A DNA stretch of 64,000 nucleotides from Methanococcoides sp. AM1 (GCF_900774055.1 NZ_CAAGSW010000002.1:452162-516161); one strand, 5' to 3'; positions 31,592-41,126 are shown, counted from the first letter of the stretch. Numbers and translations: made by a program. Notes: a model not told the origin generated them from the sequence alone.

Positions 31592-34500
31592 TTATACCAC
31601 CATGAGTTTCTTGAATTCTGGTTCTATTGGTAATGCTCGTTCCACATAGAAGTCGGCATTTATGTAAGTCTTTGAAGGTTTAAATTCAGCAATGATTTTT
31701 TCTTCAATGAACGTTTTATCTTCTTTAAGATCAAGGTTTTCACAATCTCTCCAAATAATTAAAATTGTGTCCTCCTCTTTCTTGCCTACTACTACTTTGT
31801 AGTAAGTACCATTATTATCAAAAGTCCTGATATTTTTAACATGAATTCCTAGCAAATAGTTGAAAGTTTCAACCAAATCCACTTTCTCTTCCTTCAATTC
31901 ATTTCCATTTGCAATTTTAAGTGTATAATCAAAAGGCTTGTTCAGTTTCTCTATATTTAGTCTGCAAGGACTTTTGTCCTTGGTCTCAAAGTCGAGCATG
32001 TAACGCAGGAAGTATCCATCCATATCCATGAGTGTTCTCTGAACAGAACCGCTTTCTGTAAATTCAATGTTGTTGAGTGTATCTTCATATTGTTCAAGAG
32101 ACTGGTACTTGAAAATATGACTTATACCTTCATCAGACAAAGGTTTTCCACCTTTCCATTTGTCTGAATACATTACTTTCTGGATGCGTGGTTTAGTAAC
32201 ACTCTCAAAATATTCGCCCATTTCTACAAGAATATATTTTCGTTTACCATTATCTTCTTTGTTAAGATTTAATACAGCATGACCTGTTGTTCCGGAACCA
32301 GAAAAAAAATCAAGTATAATGTCACTTTTGCTGCTATTTATGGCAACAATATATTTTATGAGATCAGTTGGTTTAGGATAATCAAATACTGTCTTATTAA
32401 ACAAATTTTTTAGCTCTGTATTTCCATTTCTTGTTAAGGCGATATTTAAAAGAATACTTCGTGGTTTAATTCTGTACTCATTTCCGTTTTCATCATAAAG
32501 ATACATTTTAGTAAAAATTTGCCATTCATCATTTCTATTTTTAATGAAGTCAATTTTTCCTTCATCTAATTCTTTAAGAAATCTTTTTTGTTCCCATCTC
32601 CAAATTGTAGGTGGGTAAATTTCAATCCCATCTGGGCACTTTATAGGATATCTTAAATTAGGTCTATCAGTATCAATACCTGTTTGATATAGGTTTTTTC
32701 TTTTGTAAGGGCCAAACTTTTCAAAGTTTTCATCATTATACTTATATTCTGATTTTAAAGTGCCTGTTAGACCTGTAAAGTACTTTTCTTGTTTAGTTTC
32801 ATCTTTAGAAAATAATACCATGTACTCATGATCTGCTGCATAATATCTAGCATCAGAACCCCCACCAGCTTTCTTTTTCCAAACAAGCTGTGAAATAAAA
32901 TTATTTTTATTAAATACATTATCCATTAAAAGTCTCAAGTTTGGTGATTCTATATCATCTATACTGCTATAAATCACTCCAGATTCATCTAATAATTCTT
33001 TTGAAGAAAGTAGACGGTCTTGCATCATCGTCAACCAACTCGAATGCTGATAAGCATCTTTGTAGATGAATTCATCACTCCCTGTATTATACGGCGGATC
33101 AATGTAAATACACTTCACTTTCTCAGCGTACTTCTCCTTCATTAGATTCAATGCCTGCCAGTTCTCGCTATTGATCATAAGCCCACCAGTGGCTTCATCA
33201 ATGTCATCAAATGAAGCAAGCAGCCTGTCCTTGAACTCATATTTAAAGAACTTCGTATCAATCACAAGATACAGATGTTCTCTTAGATATGATTCATTAA
33301 TGTCCTCATTTCCAAATGAAGTAAGATTGGACTGCTTTTTCTCCCCAATATAATTTAATTCACTCCATTCATTGAGCTGATCTTCATTCTGCACAATTTC
33401 TGAATAAAGTTCGTCAGGCACATTGTCCAGAGTCACACAATAATCTGTCTTCACAACGAATTTTTTCTTCTCAAACAGCATTTTCTGGAAATCCTCTATT
33501 TGTGCAAGGAGATCGATAACCTTCAAGCAAATATTCTTCATAACCTTTGCTCGGGTTACATATTGCTCCACAGTCACTTCATTCTCAGTACCTAGATCAT
33601 CCAGATGGAATACTTCATTTTTGATGTAGAAATCCAGTTCTTGGGAGAGAAAATTTTTCAAGTCCTTGTGGATGAAATAATCAGTGGTATTCTTTTTTGT
33701 GTAAACACCTAAATGCTTTTCAAGAACTTTTCTTTTTGTGCTTTCATTCACAAATTTATCTAAAGCCGTTTTCAATCCAGGATCTGATACCCTTGAAATG
33801 ATTTCTTCGTTAAGTTTTGTTAGGATGTTCTCTTGAACATTCGTTTTACCATATTTTGTTTCTTCTTCCTGAGTCAATCCTCGGTATTCAAAGAAAATGG
33901 TCAGTTTCTTTTTTGAATCATTATAATCAAGAGAATTATCGGAAGAAGACAACACAAAGAAACGCTTATCAGCTTTGTTGTTATTAGCGGTTGCCTCAGC
34001 TTCCTTTATAAGAAACTCAACAGCATATTCGCCTACTTTGAATGAGTAGTTCTTGAAATTTACTCCAGTCTTAATGTAATACTGGTCTTTGTTAGCCCAG
34101 TGAAGCATAACTTCTTCACCGTTATAGGGAATAGCGTATTTCTCTTTCTGTGAATAACGCCTCATTGACATGAAATCCCCGTTGTCATAGTATCGTGAAA
34201 AAAATTGGAAAATATGACTGAATATTTCAGCTTCGTGTTGATCTGACATTCCAGAATCTTTCATATTGGCACATGCCTTCTCATACTTTCCGACCAACTC
34301 TTTTGCAAATGGGGTCGTAACAAAAATAGGTTTAACTTTCTCATTCTCATCGAATGCATCTTCACCAAGTTTATCCCATATTTCGGATTTGATAGCTTCA
34401 ACTTCTTCTTCAAAGTTCTCATGTTTTGAATTAGAATATTCACTAAACTCTGCATTCACTACATCAATAAGATCCTTCTCAATGAAACGTTCAATTTCTG

Positions 34501-34609
34501 TTCGTTTCTTGTTCATTATGCGGTATATCCCAAAATCAAGGTCCGCAGAATCAAACTGAAATAAATTCTTGAGTAAACTTTTGAGTTGGTTTTTGTAATT
34601 TTCTGCCAT
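31592..34609 (-). CDS. Type III DNA adenine methyltransferase, Mod subunit (long form)
   Basis: A 1005-residue N6-adenine methyltransferase of the beta class: motif IV YIDPPYNTGSDEF (about residue 505) precedes motif I DFFSGSGTTGHA (about 770). It modifies the recognition site and supplies specificity for Res. It is longer than usual Mod proteins (about 650) because of a helical N-terminal extension of about 450 residues starting MAENYKNQLKSLLKNLFQFD, plus a C-terminal beta-rich segment. ATG 34609 follows GGTGAG by 4 bases and is preferred to GTG 34618. It begins 18 bases after the helicase-nuclease gene. The recognition sequence cannot be inferred. Confidence 0.92.
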   Translation of the reverse strand: MAENYKNQLKSLLKNLFQFDSADLDFGIYRIMNKKRTEIERFIEKDLIDVVNAEFSEYSNSKHENFEEEVEAIKSEIWDKLGEDAFDENEKVKPIFVTTPFAKELVGKYEKACANMKDSGMSDQHEAEIFSHIFQFFSRYYDNGDFMSMRRYSQKEKYAIPYNGEEVMLHWANKDQYYIKTGVNFKNYSFKVGEYAVEFLIKEAEATANNNKADKRFFVLSSSDNSLDYNDSKKKLTIFFEYRGLTQEEETKYGKTNVQENILTKLNEEIISRVSDPGLKTALDKFVNESTKRKVLEKHLGVYTKKNTTDYFIHKDLKNFLSQELDFYIKNEVFHLDDLGTENEVTVEQYVTRAKVMKNICLKVIDLLAQIEDFQKMLFEKKKFVVKTDYCVTLDNVPDELYSEIVQNEDQLNEWSELNYIGEKKQSNLTSFGNEDINESYLREHLYLVIDTKFFKYEFKDRLLASFDDIDEATGGLMINSENWQALNLMKEKYAEKVKCIYIDPPYNTGSDEFIYKDAYQHSSWLTMMQDRLLSSKELLDESGVIYSSIDDIESPNLRLLMDNVFNKNNFISQLVWKKKAGGGSDARYYAADHEYMVLFSKDETKQEKYFTGLTGTLKSEYKYNDENFEKFGPYKRKNLYQTGIDTDRPNLRYPIKCPDGIEIYPPTIWRWEQKRFLKELDEGKIDFIKNRNDEWQIFTKMYLYDENGNEYRIKPRSILLNIALTRNGNTELKNLFNKTVFDYPKPTDLIKYIVAINSSKSDIILDFFSGSGTTGHAVLNLNKEDNGKRKYILVEMGEYFESVTKPRIQKVMYSDKWKGGKPLSDEGISHIFKYQSLEQYEDTLNNIEFTESGSVQRTLMDMDGYFLRYMLDFETKDKSPCRLNIEKLNKPFDYTLKIANGNELKEEKVDLVETFNYLLGIHVKNIRTFDNNGTYYKVVVGKKEEDTILIIWRDCENLDLKEDKTFIEEKIIAEFKPSKTYINADFYVERALPIEPEFKKLMVV

Positions 34610-34627
34610 ATTTCTCACCCACTTTCA

Positions 34628-37342
34628 TTATTTAAATTTGCAAATACGTTTGAAATTACATTTCCCACAGAATGTTCCTGGGCAAGCTGTAAAATCTCGT
34701 TTCATAATTCCATCAATATATCTTTCTGCGTTTGTTTCAGCATTCTGGAGTGCCATCTCGCTTACATCTACAGATTCAGTGCTTGCATTTTCCAAAAAAG
34801 AAACTGATCCCTTGGTAACAGGTTCACCAATCATTTTTAAACCCTTTGTGTAAAGTTGTACTTGTAAAGCTACTTCTTCCATGGATGTTACAGAATCTGA
34901 CGTTTTATAGTCCCGTATCTCGAGACCTTCATCATCGTGAAGTATCACATCGACTTTACCCATAACAGTAGCTTTTTGCATTGGGAACTCGATGCGGCTT
35001 TCTACCTCTTTGATATGATTCATATCATCCTCATGTTCTGTTACAAACCTTACAAGTTTATCGACAGCTGTTCGTTTGGCGTTTTCTGTCATGGTTTTTC
35101 CAGCAAATGGCAAATGGAAATTTTCATCCAAAGCTTCCACAATAGCACTCATTGAGTTATATCCTTCATCACGTATGAGTTCTCCAGCACGACGTAAACA
35201 GAAATGTAATGTATTACCATATCCAAGCATAGGATCTAGTCCTGGTTGATAGTTCCATACATGTGTAAATCTGTAAAGATAGGGACACTTCCCATATGTT
35301 ATTAGTTCGCTTGCAGCAAAGGTTTGCAAATCTTCAATGTCCTCTATTTTTTCAACTTTGCACAAAGGTAAAGTATCGCTACTTGACAATTCTATCATTT
35401 TGTTAACATCAAGATCATCGGTTATGAATTCACTCGGTTTGACATTATTGTTGACTCTTTTGAAATAGCTAACAACAAGAATCTCCTTTGCTCGAGTAAG
35501 TGCCACATAAAATAGTTTCCTTTCACTATCAATGTCACCTTCGTATTTTTCAACATCGAACATATCACGTGGTATGGACCATTTCCTTTGTCTTCCTGTC
35601 ATAGTCGATGGAAAACGCCTTGCCAACATTGAAGGAATGAAAACAATTGGCCATTCCAGTCCTTTGGCCTGATGTACAGTCATAAGTTGGACTGCATCCA
35701 CGCCACCAATATCATCTCCTGCTTGCTCTTCATAAGAAGATGTAGCATACAATGTCATATACCAAAACAGACCTTTCAGGTCACGTTCCCATTTTCGTTT
35801 TCTTCCACCAAGCATATTAGCAGCTTCATAATCAGAAAGAATTGAGCCGAATCTCCCAAGATTGGCCATTATAACCATATGATTTGGATTATCTGGTTCA
35901 AGTTGATGAAAACCAAGTTTGATAAGAAGTTCATGATAAATCCTAGAAAAATCTCCATATTCTCCCGCAAGTGCCGATTTTTTCCATTCCACCAAAGTTG
36001 AAACCATGTCTCCAGGCAAAGAAATATCAGACGCACCAATATTCCAATCTTCAAGTGCTGAATAGAGGATATCATCACCTTCAAGTGGCTCTTCGTCAGA
36101 ATTATCTTTCCAAAAGGCTCCTTCAAATAGCCATGCAAAAAGTTTACCCACCGCTTTGATTTCATATCTACGGAAAAGACCAACTTTTCCTCCCACCATT
36201 ACAGGTATGTTCCTTTCTCTGAAGATATCAATGAAAGCAGGGGCAGAAGTCTTCACACTACGAAACAATATTCCGAAATCGCTATAAGTACATGCACCAC
36301 TATTAACATGTGATTCAATCTGATCAGCAATCCATTCTGCCTCTTCAGCAGCATCTTCAAACTGACCAAGATAAACAGCCCCATCCTCTTTTCTTGTTGA
36401 GTCTAAGTGAGCATACTTAGTTTCAAACTTATCTGCAAATTCATTTGCTATATTGAGTATGGATTTCGTGCTACGCCTATTCTCTGTTATGGGAACTGTA
36501 TCAGTATCAGAGTAATATGTAACAAAATCATCAAAACAGCCTTCATCTGAACCACGCCACTGGTAAATAGTTTGCCTAGGGTCTCCAACAATGAATATGC
36601 TAGCTTTTTCACCAATTAATCGAATAAGCTTCTCCTGTGCTCGATTAATGTCTTGGTATTCATCTACTATTAGATATTTTACATGTTCAAGAACTTCTGG
36701 ATTGGGACTCAGATTCTCGATTGTAAGATTTATCATACGGTTGAATGTTAGACGCTTGTGAGAATCCAATATTTCCTCGTATTTAAGAAAATGATTCTGA
36801 AATTCTGGTGCATCCTTTTTAATTTTACTTTTTAGAATTAATTCTCCATAAACAACATTGGAAGTATTTAGAAAAGTTTCACAGTTTGTTGAATATTTAC
36901 CGCTTTTACCAAGTCCAATTTCCCATCCAACACGCATCAAAAAAGCCATTTCTTGGTTTTCATCAATTACTCCATAATCCCCATATCCAAAATAATCTTC
37001 CAGCAATTGTGAACAATATCCATGAATTGTACCAACAAACATGTCACCAAGTTTAGCACAGATTTCATCGCCAGCCATATGTTTGATTCTATCATAAACA
37101 CGACTTTTCATGCTTTGAGCAGCTTTTTCAGTGAATGTAAATGCGACAATAGATGAGGGATCCACCTTTTCGTGAAGAAGTAGATATACAATTTTTCTTG
37201 TAAGAGTTTCTGTTTTACCAGCACCTGCACCTGCAATAATCCTCAAATGGCTTTTTTTGGATAAGACGGCATCTTTTTGGCTATCTGATAATTTTTTAGG
37301 TTCATTCAGTATTTTGTCGAGCAGATCCCTTTCCCCATTCAT
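34628..37342 (-). CDS. UvrD-type helicase fused to Fe-S PD-(D/E)XK nuclease
   Basis: A 904-residue superfamily 1 helicase with Walker A IIAGAGAGKTETLTR near residue 38, VDEYQDIN (motif II), GDPRQTIYQWRG (motif III) and TVHQAKGLEWPIVF (motif V). The C-terminal 220 residues are a Cas4/AddB-like nuclease with GKCPYLYRF, GKVDVILHDDEGLEIRDYK (Asp and Asp-x-Lys core), and three closing cysteines (CPGTFCGKCNFKRIC) forming a 4Fe-4S cluster with the first. It probably processes DNA ends. ATG 37342 is preferred: a TTAATATAT box about 25 bases upstream implies leaderless transcription. It heads the 11.3-kb minus-strand run with type III RM. Confidence 0.9.
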   Translation of the reverse strand: MNGERDLLDKILNEPKKLSDSQKDAVLSKKSHLRIIAGAGAGKTETLTRKIVYLLLHEKVDPSSIVAFTFTEKAAQSMKSRVYDRIKHMAGDEICAKLGDMFVGTIHGYCSQLLEDYFGYGDYGVIDENQEMAFLMRVGWEIGLGKSGKYSTNCETFLNTSNVVYGELILKSKIKKDAPEFQNHFLKYEEILDSHKRLTFNRMINLTIENLSPNPEVLEHVKYLIVDEYQDINRAQEKLIRLIGEKASIFIVGDPRQTIYQWRGSDEGCFDDFVTYYSDTDTVPITENRRSTKSILNIANEFADKFETKYAHLDSTRKEDGAVYLGQFEDAAEEAEWIADQIESHVNSGACTYSDFGILFRSVKTSAPAFIDIFRERNIPVMVGGKVGLFRRYEIKAVGKLFAWLFEGAFWKDNSDEEPLEGDDILYSALEDWNIGASDISLPGDMVSTLVEWKKSALAGEYGDFSRIYHELLIKLGFHQLEPDNPNHMVIMANLGRFGSILSDYEAANMLGGRKRKWERDLKGLFWYMTLYATSSYEEQAGDDIGGVDAVQLMTVHQAKGLEWPIVFIPSMLARRFPSTMTGRQRKWSIPRDMFDVEKYEGDIDSERKLFYVALTRAKEILVVSYFKRVNNNVKPSEFITDDLDVNKMIELSSSDTLPLCKVEKIEDIEDLQTFAASELITYGKCPYLYRFTHVWNYQPGLDPMLGYGNTLHFCLRRAGELIRDEGYNSMSAIVEALDENFHLPFAGKTMTENAKRTAVDKLVRFVTEHEDDMNHIKEVESRIEFPMQKATVMGKVDVILHDDEGLEIRDYKTSDSVTSMEEVALQVQLYTKGLKMIGEPVTKGSVSFLENASTESVDVSEMALQNAETNAERYIDGIMKRDFTACPGTFCGKCNFKRICKFK

Positions 37343-38377
37343 GTTATTAGCCAATGAATAGCCAATATATTAATCTTGTTATTTTTTTTGCAGGTATCTT
37401 GAATATTTTGATATGATTTGATAAGTTGAGAAGTCGATAGTTTCATTATTGTGAAAATTATATCTATGCTTGAAAGCCATTGATTGAATAATAAATTATA
37501 GTACTATACATTTCAAAATTTGAAAGATATAACAGCAATATGATACAGCATTTTGAGAATTAATTTGGTTGTGTACCTATATGCAATGGTTAAATGTTAC
37601 ATGTTGATTGATAGAACATTTTCACAGTAGGGTGGATGATCCATAATGATGGATGTCTTGCGGGGATAGAATATTTGAAAATGATTTTGATGTAACTTGT
37701 ATAATGAACAATTAAATTACTTCTATATGTATATCGATAAGATGGTCATCATTCTGATGACCTGATGGAGAGCTGAAAGTTCGGAGAGAGAAGGCAGGCA
37801 GAGGGGTATGTTTCCATATGAATACATATGTTGCAATTGGAGAAATCTTCACTTCCAAATCAGCTCCGATATAATATTATATAGGCGATTAAAATTCAAT
37901 GAATATATATCTGCTTGAAAATATTAATTGAATTGATTTATATCTCCATCTTATCAGTATTCTGTACATCGTGGGGATAGAATTCATGAAATGCTTTTGG
38001 TGTAATCGTAGAATCAATAGTTTTCGGAATGTTATATGTGTCATAAAAAAGATTACATGGCATATTGCCATGCTGTTCAGGAAGGATGGAAGTTTAAATG
38101 GGGAAGGAAGCAAAAGTTGTTTAAGTCTGGAATTTGAGTATTTTTTCTCACCTTTCTTTTTCAAAGAATTTGTGAACTATATAGTTGTTTCACTACTTAG
38201 TGTAATAGGCAAAGCTAGAGCATGTTTTGTTGCATGCTCAGAATGAATGTTGATAAACTGAATTTATTAATAGATGTACTGTGCTGGTTGATGGGCATTT
38301 TGTTCTATCATAATGTAAAGTACTAGTTCCTCTTCCTATGCTATTAATAAAATATCAGCTTGAAATAAATGAGTTTA
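37343..38377. other. 1.0-kb region without a convincing gene, containing imperfect direct repeats
   Basis: Two ORFs of about 91 residues, one on each strand, lack ribosome sites and protein-like composition. Two related stretches, about 37651-37710 and 37964-38020, share GGGGATAGAAT followed by a GAAA, ATG, TTTTG, TGTAA pattern, about 310 bases apart. They may be binding sites for the integrase or remains of a duplicated gene. The right edge contains the integrase stop and possible terminator. Confidence 0.5.
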
Positions 38378-39499
38378 TCAATCTTTCTTTTGCAAATCTT
38401 CAAATATCTTTCGAGCTTCTTCATTCTGCATAAATTGCACCAATAATTCTGACATTTTACCTTCATATTGTTCAAGATCCATGGCTGTTAAATCATCCAA
38501 CACCAATGAACAATGTGAGCAATATTTTGCATCACATGGATTTTTATTATGACATCTTGGACATTCGATAGGTGTAAGTGTTTTATTTTCTTCGGGCTTT
38601 TTAGTATCAGTTTCAATGCCATGAATTGACAATATTTTATCATCAACATCTTTACCGCTAATATGCAAATATATTTCTGGCATCTTTGAGCTTCGTTCCC
38701 AACCTGCAAAAACACGCATATCCATTTCACCAAGACCACGTTTTGCCATTTCAGTTAATCTACCATGCCTAAATGAATGAGGATTTACTCGTTTATTCAC
38801 TCCTGCATTATTGGCACGGTCTTTCAACATATTTTGTATTCTTCTAATACTAATGCGTTGAAATTCTCCGTTTGTCTTTCGTTCCACAACAAATAATGGT
38901 TTATCTGGATTGTCTCGATAAGGATGTTGATTTAACCACAATTTGATTTCAGGCTCGGCATTAATTAATCTTATACGCCTTTCACCTGTCTTACCATTGA
39001 CAGTAATAGCAGCACCATATTGGTCAAATACCACATCACCAACATTAAGCCGAATCAGCTCTTCAATTCTTGCGGCACTGTCATATAATATAGCAATAAT
39101 TGTTCTATCTCTTTGTGTTTTACAAGCAGCGAGAAGTTTTTTGATATCCTTTGGATCTAATGGATTATTTGTTGGGACTGTTTTTCTTTTTGGTGGAACT
39201 TCTATGTTCTCAAAGAAGCTATTTTCTGGTTTTAACCAGTTAAAAAAAGGTCGTAACTCTTTGATGTCGTTTTCGTATGTTCTTTCAGATTTGTCTTTTC
39301 GCCTTTCAAGTAGATATTTTTCAATATCTTCTTTTACAACTGTATTTAAGTCAATGTCGTCATTATTTATTAGAAATGTATATATTTTCCACAATTTTGT
39401 ATTTATTGTGCTTTCTTTCCGACCTTTTAAATTTAAATGTTCTGTATAGTTTTCTATAATCTCAGCATTTCTGCCTGTATATTTGGGGGGGTGTTTCAT
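38378..39499 (-). CDS. Tyrosine recombinase (integrase) with C-terminal zinc ribbon
   Basis: A 373-residue site-specific integrase. An N-terminal SAM-like core-binding domain is followed by the catalytic domain with Arg 144 (DSAARIEEL), Lys 170, His 241 and Arg 244 (HSFRHGRLTE), Trp 267 and nucleophile Tyr 277 (EIYLHISGK). A zinc ribbon at about 311-332 (CPRC with CSHC) is typical of archaeal Xer-like integrases. ATG 39499 is chosen: the TATA box at 39522-39530 lies 27 bases upstream, so the transcript is leaderless from this codon; an in-frame ATG at 39520 would lie before the transcription start. It sits 62 bases from the attR core and most likely carried out the integration. Confidence 0.92.
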   Translation of the reverse strand: MKHPPKYTGRNAEIIENYTEHLNLKGRKESTINTKLWKIYTFLINNDDIDLNTVVKEDIEKYLLERRKDKSERTYENDIKELRPFFNWLKPENSFFENIEVPPKRKTVPTNNPLDPKDIKKLLAACKTQRDRTIIAILYDSAARIEELIRLNVGDVVFDQYGAAITVNGKTGERRIRLINAEPEIKLWLNQHPYRDNPDKPLFVVERKTNGEFQRISIRRIQNMLKDRANNAGVNKRVNPHSFRHGRLTEMAKRGLGEMDMRVFAGWERSSKMPEIYLHISGKDVDDKILSIHGIETDTKKPEENKTLTPIECPRCHNKNPCDAKYCSHCSLVLDDLTAMDLEQYEGKMSELLVQFMQNEEARKIFEDLQKKD

Positions 39500-39521
39500 G
39501 CATCTATGTATGGTATTCATT

Positions 39522-39530
39522 CTATTTATA
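39522..39530 (-). promoter_or_regulatory. TATA box of the integrase gene
   Basis: TATAAATAG on the minus strand, centred 27 bases before ATG 39499. It lies inside the element, so the integrase stays expressed after integration. Confidence 0.65.
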
Positions 39531-39561
39531 TACTCGCAATTAAAGCGAAGCCCTGTAAATA

Positions 39562-39615
39562 GGGCTTAGGACCCTGTCTCGTAGGAGTTCGTGCGTTCGA
39601 ATCGCACCCCCCGCA
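39562..39615 (+). pseudogene. 3' half of the disrupted tRNA-Leu(UAG), with attR core
   Basis: GGGCTTAGGACCC followed by variable arm CTCGTAGGAG, T-arm and acceptor CCCCCGC plus A 39615. The core AGGGCTTAGGA (39561-39571) repeats attL. The acceptor strand complements GCGGGGG at 3085-3091, not the GCGAGGG of the intact tRNA. An inverted repeat AAGCCCT-GTAAAT-AGGGCTT (39548-39567) straddles the edge of the core and resembles paired recombinase arms around a 6-base spacer. Confidence 0.85.
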
Positions 39616-40132
39616 TATTTTTCATATATTTACAATCTAAATGTGTTACTTTATTCCTGTTTATGTGGCAAGATCAAGTTACTATCTATAATGCTGTCAA
39701 CATATCAGAAATTTCTTTCTTTATCTTCAAAAATCGGAAACTGATCATAAAAAAGGAAAGATGAGCCCCCACTCATCATATCTTATTCCCAACCTTGTCA
39801 TGCCTTTACACTCTTAATAGGGTGTATCACTATATATTTATATCGAATAAATAAAAGTTTTAAATCAAATTTACTTCATTTAAATCGTTTTATCCTTTTA
39901 CTATTTTATGTTTTGAGGGTCTTCTCATCTATTCTTTAACTTTTTCAGAAAGGTTGGCTTCCAGATATTCAATCAATTAAATTTTATAATATCTTTTTTT
40001 GCTTCATTCATTTGAATGGGGAACGATGCATGTCTGAACCTTATACCTGTGCTGGATCTGCTGTTTGCTGGAAGGTTATAAAGGGTTAACTACAAATCTT
40101 CTTATTACTAATTATAAAATGGGGTGTTATAT
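39616..40132. other. 517-bp intergenic region right of the element
   Basis: AT-rich, no supportable ORF. A TATA-like tract (ACTATATATTTATA, near 39831) and the promoter of the exported-protein gene at 40133 are the only signals noted. Confidence 0.45.
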
Positions 40133-40699
40133 ATGAAATTAAGATTAGTAATTTCACTGGTTCTTGTAGCTATACTTTTAATGGTGCCTGCGAGTGCAGA
40201 TCTGTTCGATGATCTAAATGCTCAGGTCGGTGAATACAATGATAAAATTGATCAGGTTCCCGGAACCGTGCAGTCTATATTTTCGGATCAGCATGTAATT
40301 CTTGCTATTTACATGAATGATGCTGAAAATGGGACTACAGGTGGCCCTGAATTTGATGTGGTTCTCAGTGACGGTCCATTCGTTACTGAAAGTGGTGTCA
40401 CTATGAACATGATCGCTATCACAGATAGTGATGCTACTGTATCCAATTTCGGCAAATGGAGTGAGATGGATCCCGAATACAAGTGGGATGGTGTGGATTT
40501 TGCTGAAACCATCATTGTAACAACAAATGAGGATACTGCAAGGGCGATCCTGGATTCCGAATCTCCGGGAGAGACATTTATGGAAGCATACGATAGTGAC
40601 ATGATCATCATTGAGGGTGCCGATGATGCACGTATTACAACAAAAATATCTCTTGCAATAATGCCCCTGGTGATGAAGTTCTATGCTTTGATCAGTTGA
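40133..40699 (+). CDS. Exported protein of unknown function
   Basis: A 188-residue protein with a typical signal peptide (MKLRLVISLVLVAILLMVPA, cleavage expected after SADL-proximal Ala residues near 22). The mature part is acidic, alpha/beta, with no Cys. ATG 40133 follows a GGGGTG site (40121-40126) and is preferred over GTG 40124. It is the first host gene beyond the tRNA fragment and is transcribed away from the element. It resembles small secreted proteins of unknown role in Methanosarcinaceae; no domain recognised. Confidence 0.75.
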   Translation: MKLRLVISLVLVAILLMVPASADLFDDLNAQVGEYNDKIDQVPGTVQSIFSDQHVILAIYMNDAENGTTGGPEFDVVLSDGPFVTESGVTMNMIAITDSDATVSNFGKWSEMDPEYKWDGVDFAETIIVTTNEDTARAILDSESPGETFMEAYDSDMIIIEGADDARITTKISLAIMPLVMKFYALIS

Positions 40700-40799
40700 T
40701 CCTGATCATATATTTTTTTAGCTCATTGGAGGTTCCAATGGGCCGGTTCTTTTCATGGTTTGGTCGATGGTTGTTTACTTCATTCATTTGATGTTCAGC

Positions 40800-41126
40800 T
40801 TAATCTTCCTTTACAACTTTCAGCAACTTTATGATCTCATCTTCGTTGATCTCTTTCAGGGAAAATATCTTGATATGCTTCATTGTTTTTCCTGTCCCCT
40901 CAAAAAGTTCTTTCTCTTCTTCTGACATCCCATCAATTGAAAAGCCAATGTTCACATGGTCTTTGAGTCCAACGAGGTAATATTTGCCTTCATACCAGGG
41001 AACGCCCATTTTGAACTCTTCCTTTATGCCAGGACATGTCTTCAGAATTATATGTCTTAATTTCCCGATGATCTCTTTTTGTGGTGACCTTTGCTTTTTG
41101 ATATATGCCTCGACTTTATTGTCCAT
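40800..41126 (-). CDS. DUF1801 (YdhG-like) protein
   Basis: A 108-residue protein. VEAYIKKQRSPQKEIIGKLR, the FKMGVPWYEGKYYLVGLK core and the C-terminal helix EINEDEIIKLLKVVKED are those of the DUF1801 iron-chaperone-like fold. Function is unsettled; small proteins of this fold in bacteria have been linked to metal handling. It stands alone, convergent with the exported-protein gene. Length is normal for the family. Confidence 0.85.
   Translation of the reverse strand: MDNKVEAYIKKQRSPQKEIIGKLRHIILKTCPGIKEEFKMGVPWYEGKYYLVGLKDHVNIGFSIDGMSEEEKELFEGTGKTMKHIKIFSLKEINEDEIIKLLKVVKED

Larger units (their letters stand above)
3115..39571. mobile_element. Integrated plasmid-like element with a defence cargo, about 36.4 kb
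   Basis: The boundaries are the 11-base core repeats inside the split tRNA-Leu(UAG). Inside are a tyrosine integrase next to the right end, a serine recombinase, a D5/P4-type primase-helicase, a repressor-like winged-helix protein, an intact tRNA-Leu and many nuclease, helicase and restriction genes. Base composition is clearly more AT-rich than in the flanking host genes. I find no structural virus genes, so an integrated plasmid or integrative element is more likely than a provirus. It could be a composite of several insertions, because the extra tRNA near the left end is itself a possible integration site. Confidence 0.88.

Noticed and set aside
28397..37342. DISARM or BREX system
   Set aside because: The helicase and methyltransferase could suggest it, but DrmA/DrmB, PglZ, BrxC and Lon-like proteins are absent; Mod and Res follow the type III pattern.
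37889..38246. Two overlapping ORFs of 91 residues on opposite strands
   Set aside because: No ribosome site or family resemblance; treated as non-coding sequence with repeats.
3300..38377. Provirus
   Set aside because: No capsid, portal, terminase, tail or packaging ATPase recognised; cargo is replication, recombination and defence.
38943..39449. 168-residue plus-strand ORF opposite the integrase
   Set aside because: Antisense shadow; the minus frame contains all catalytic residues of a tyrosine recombinase.
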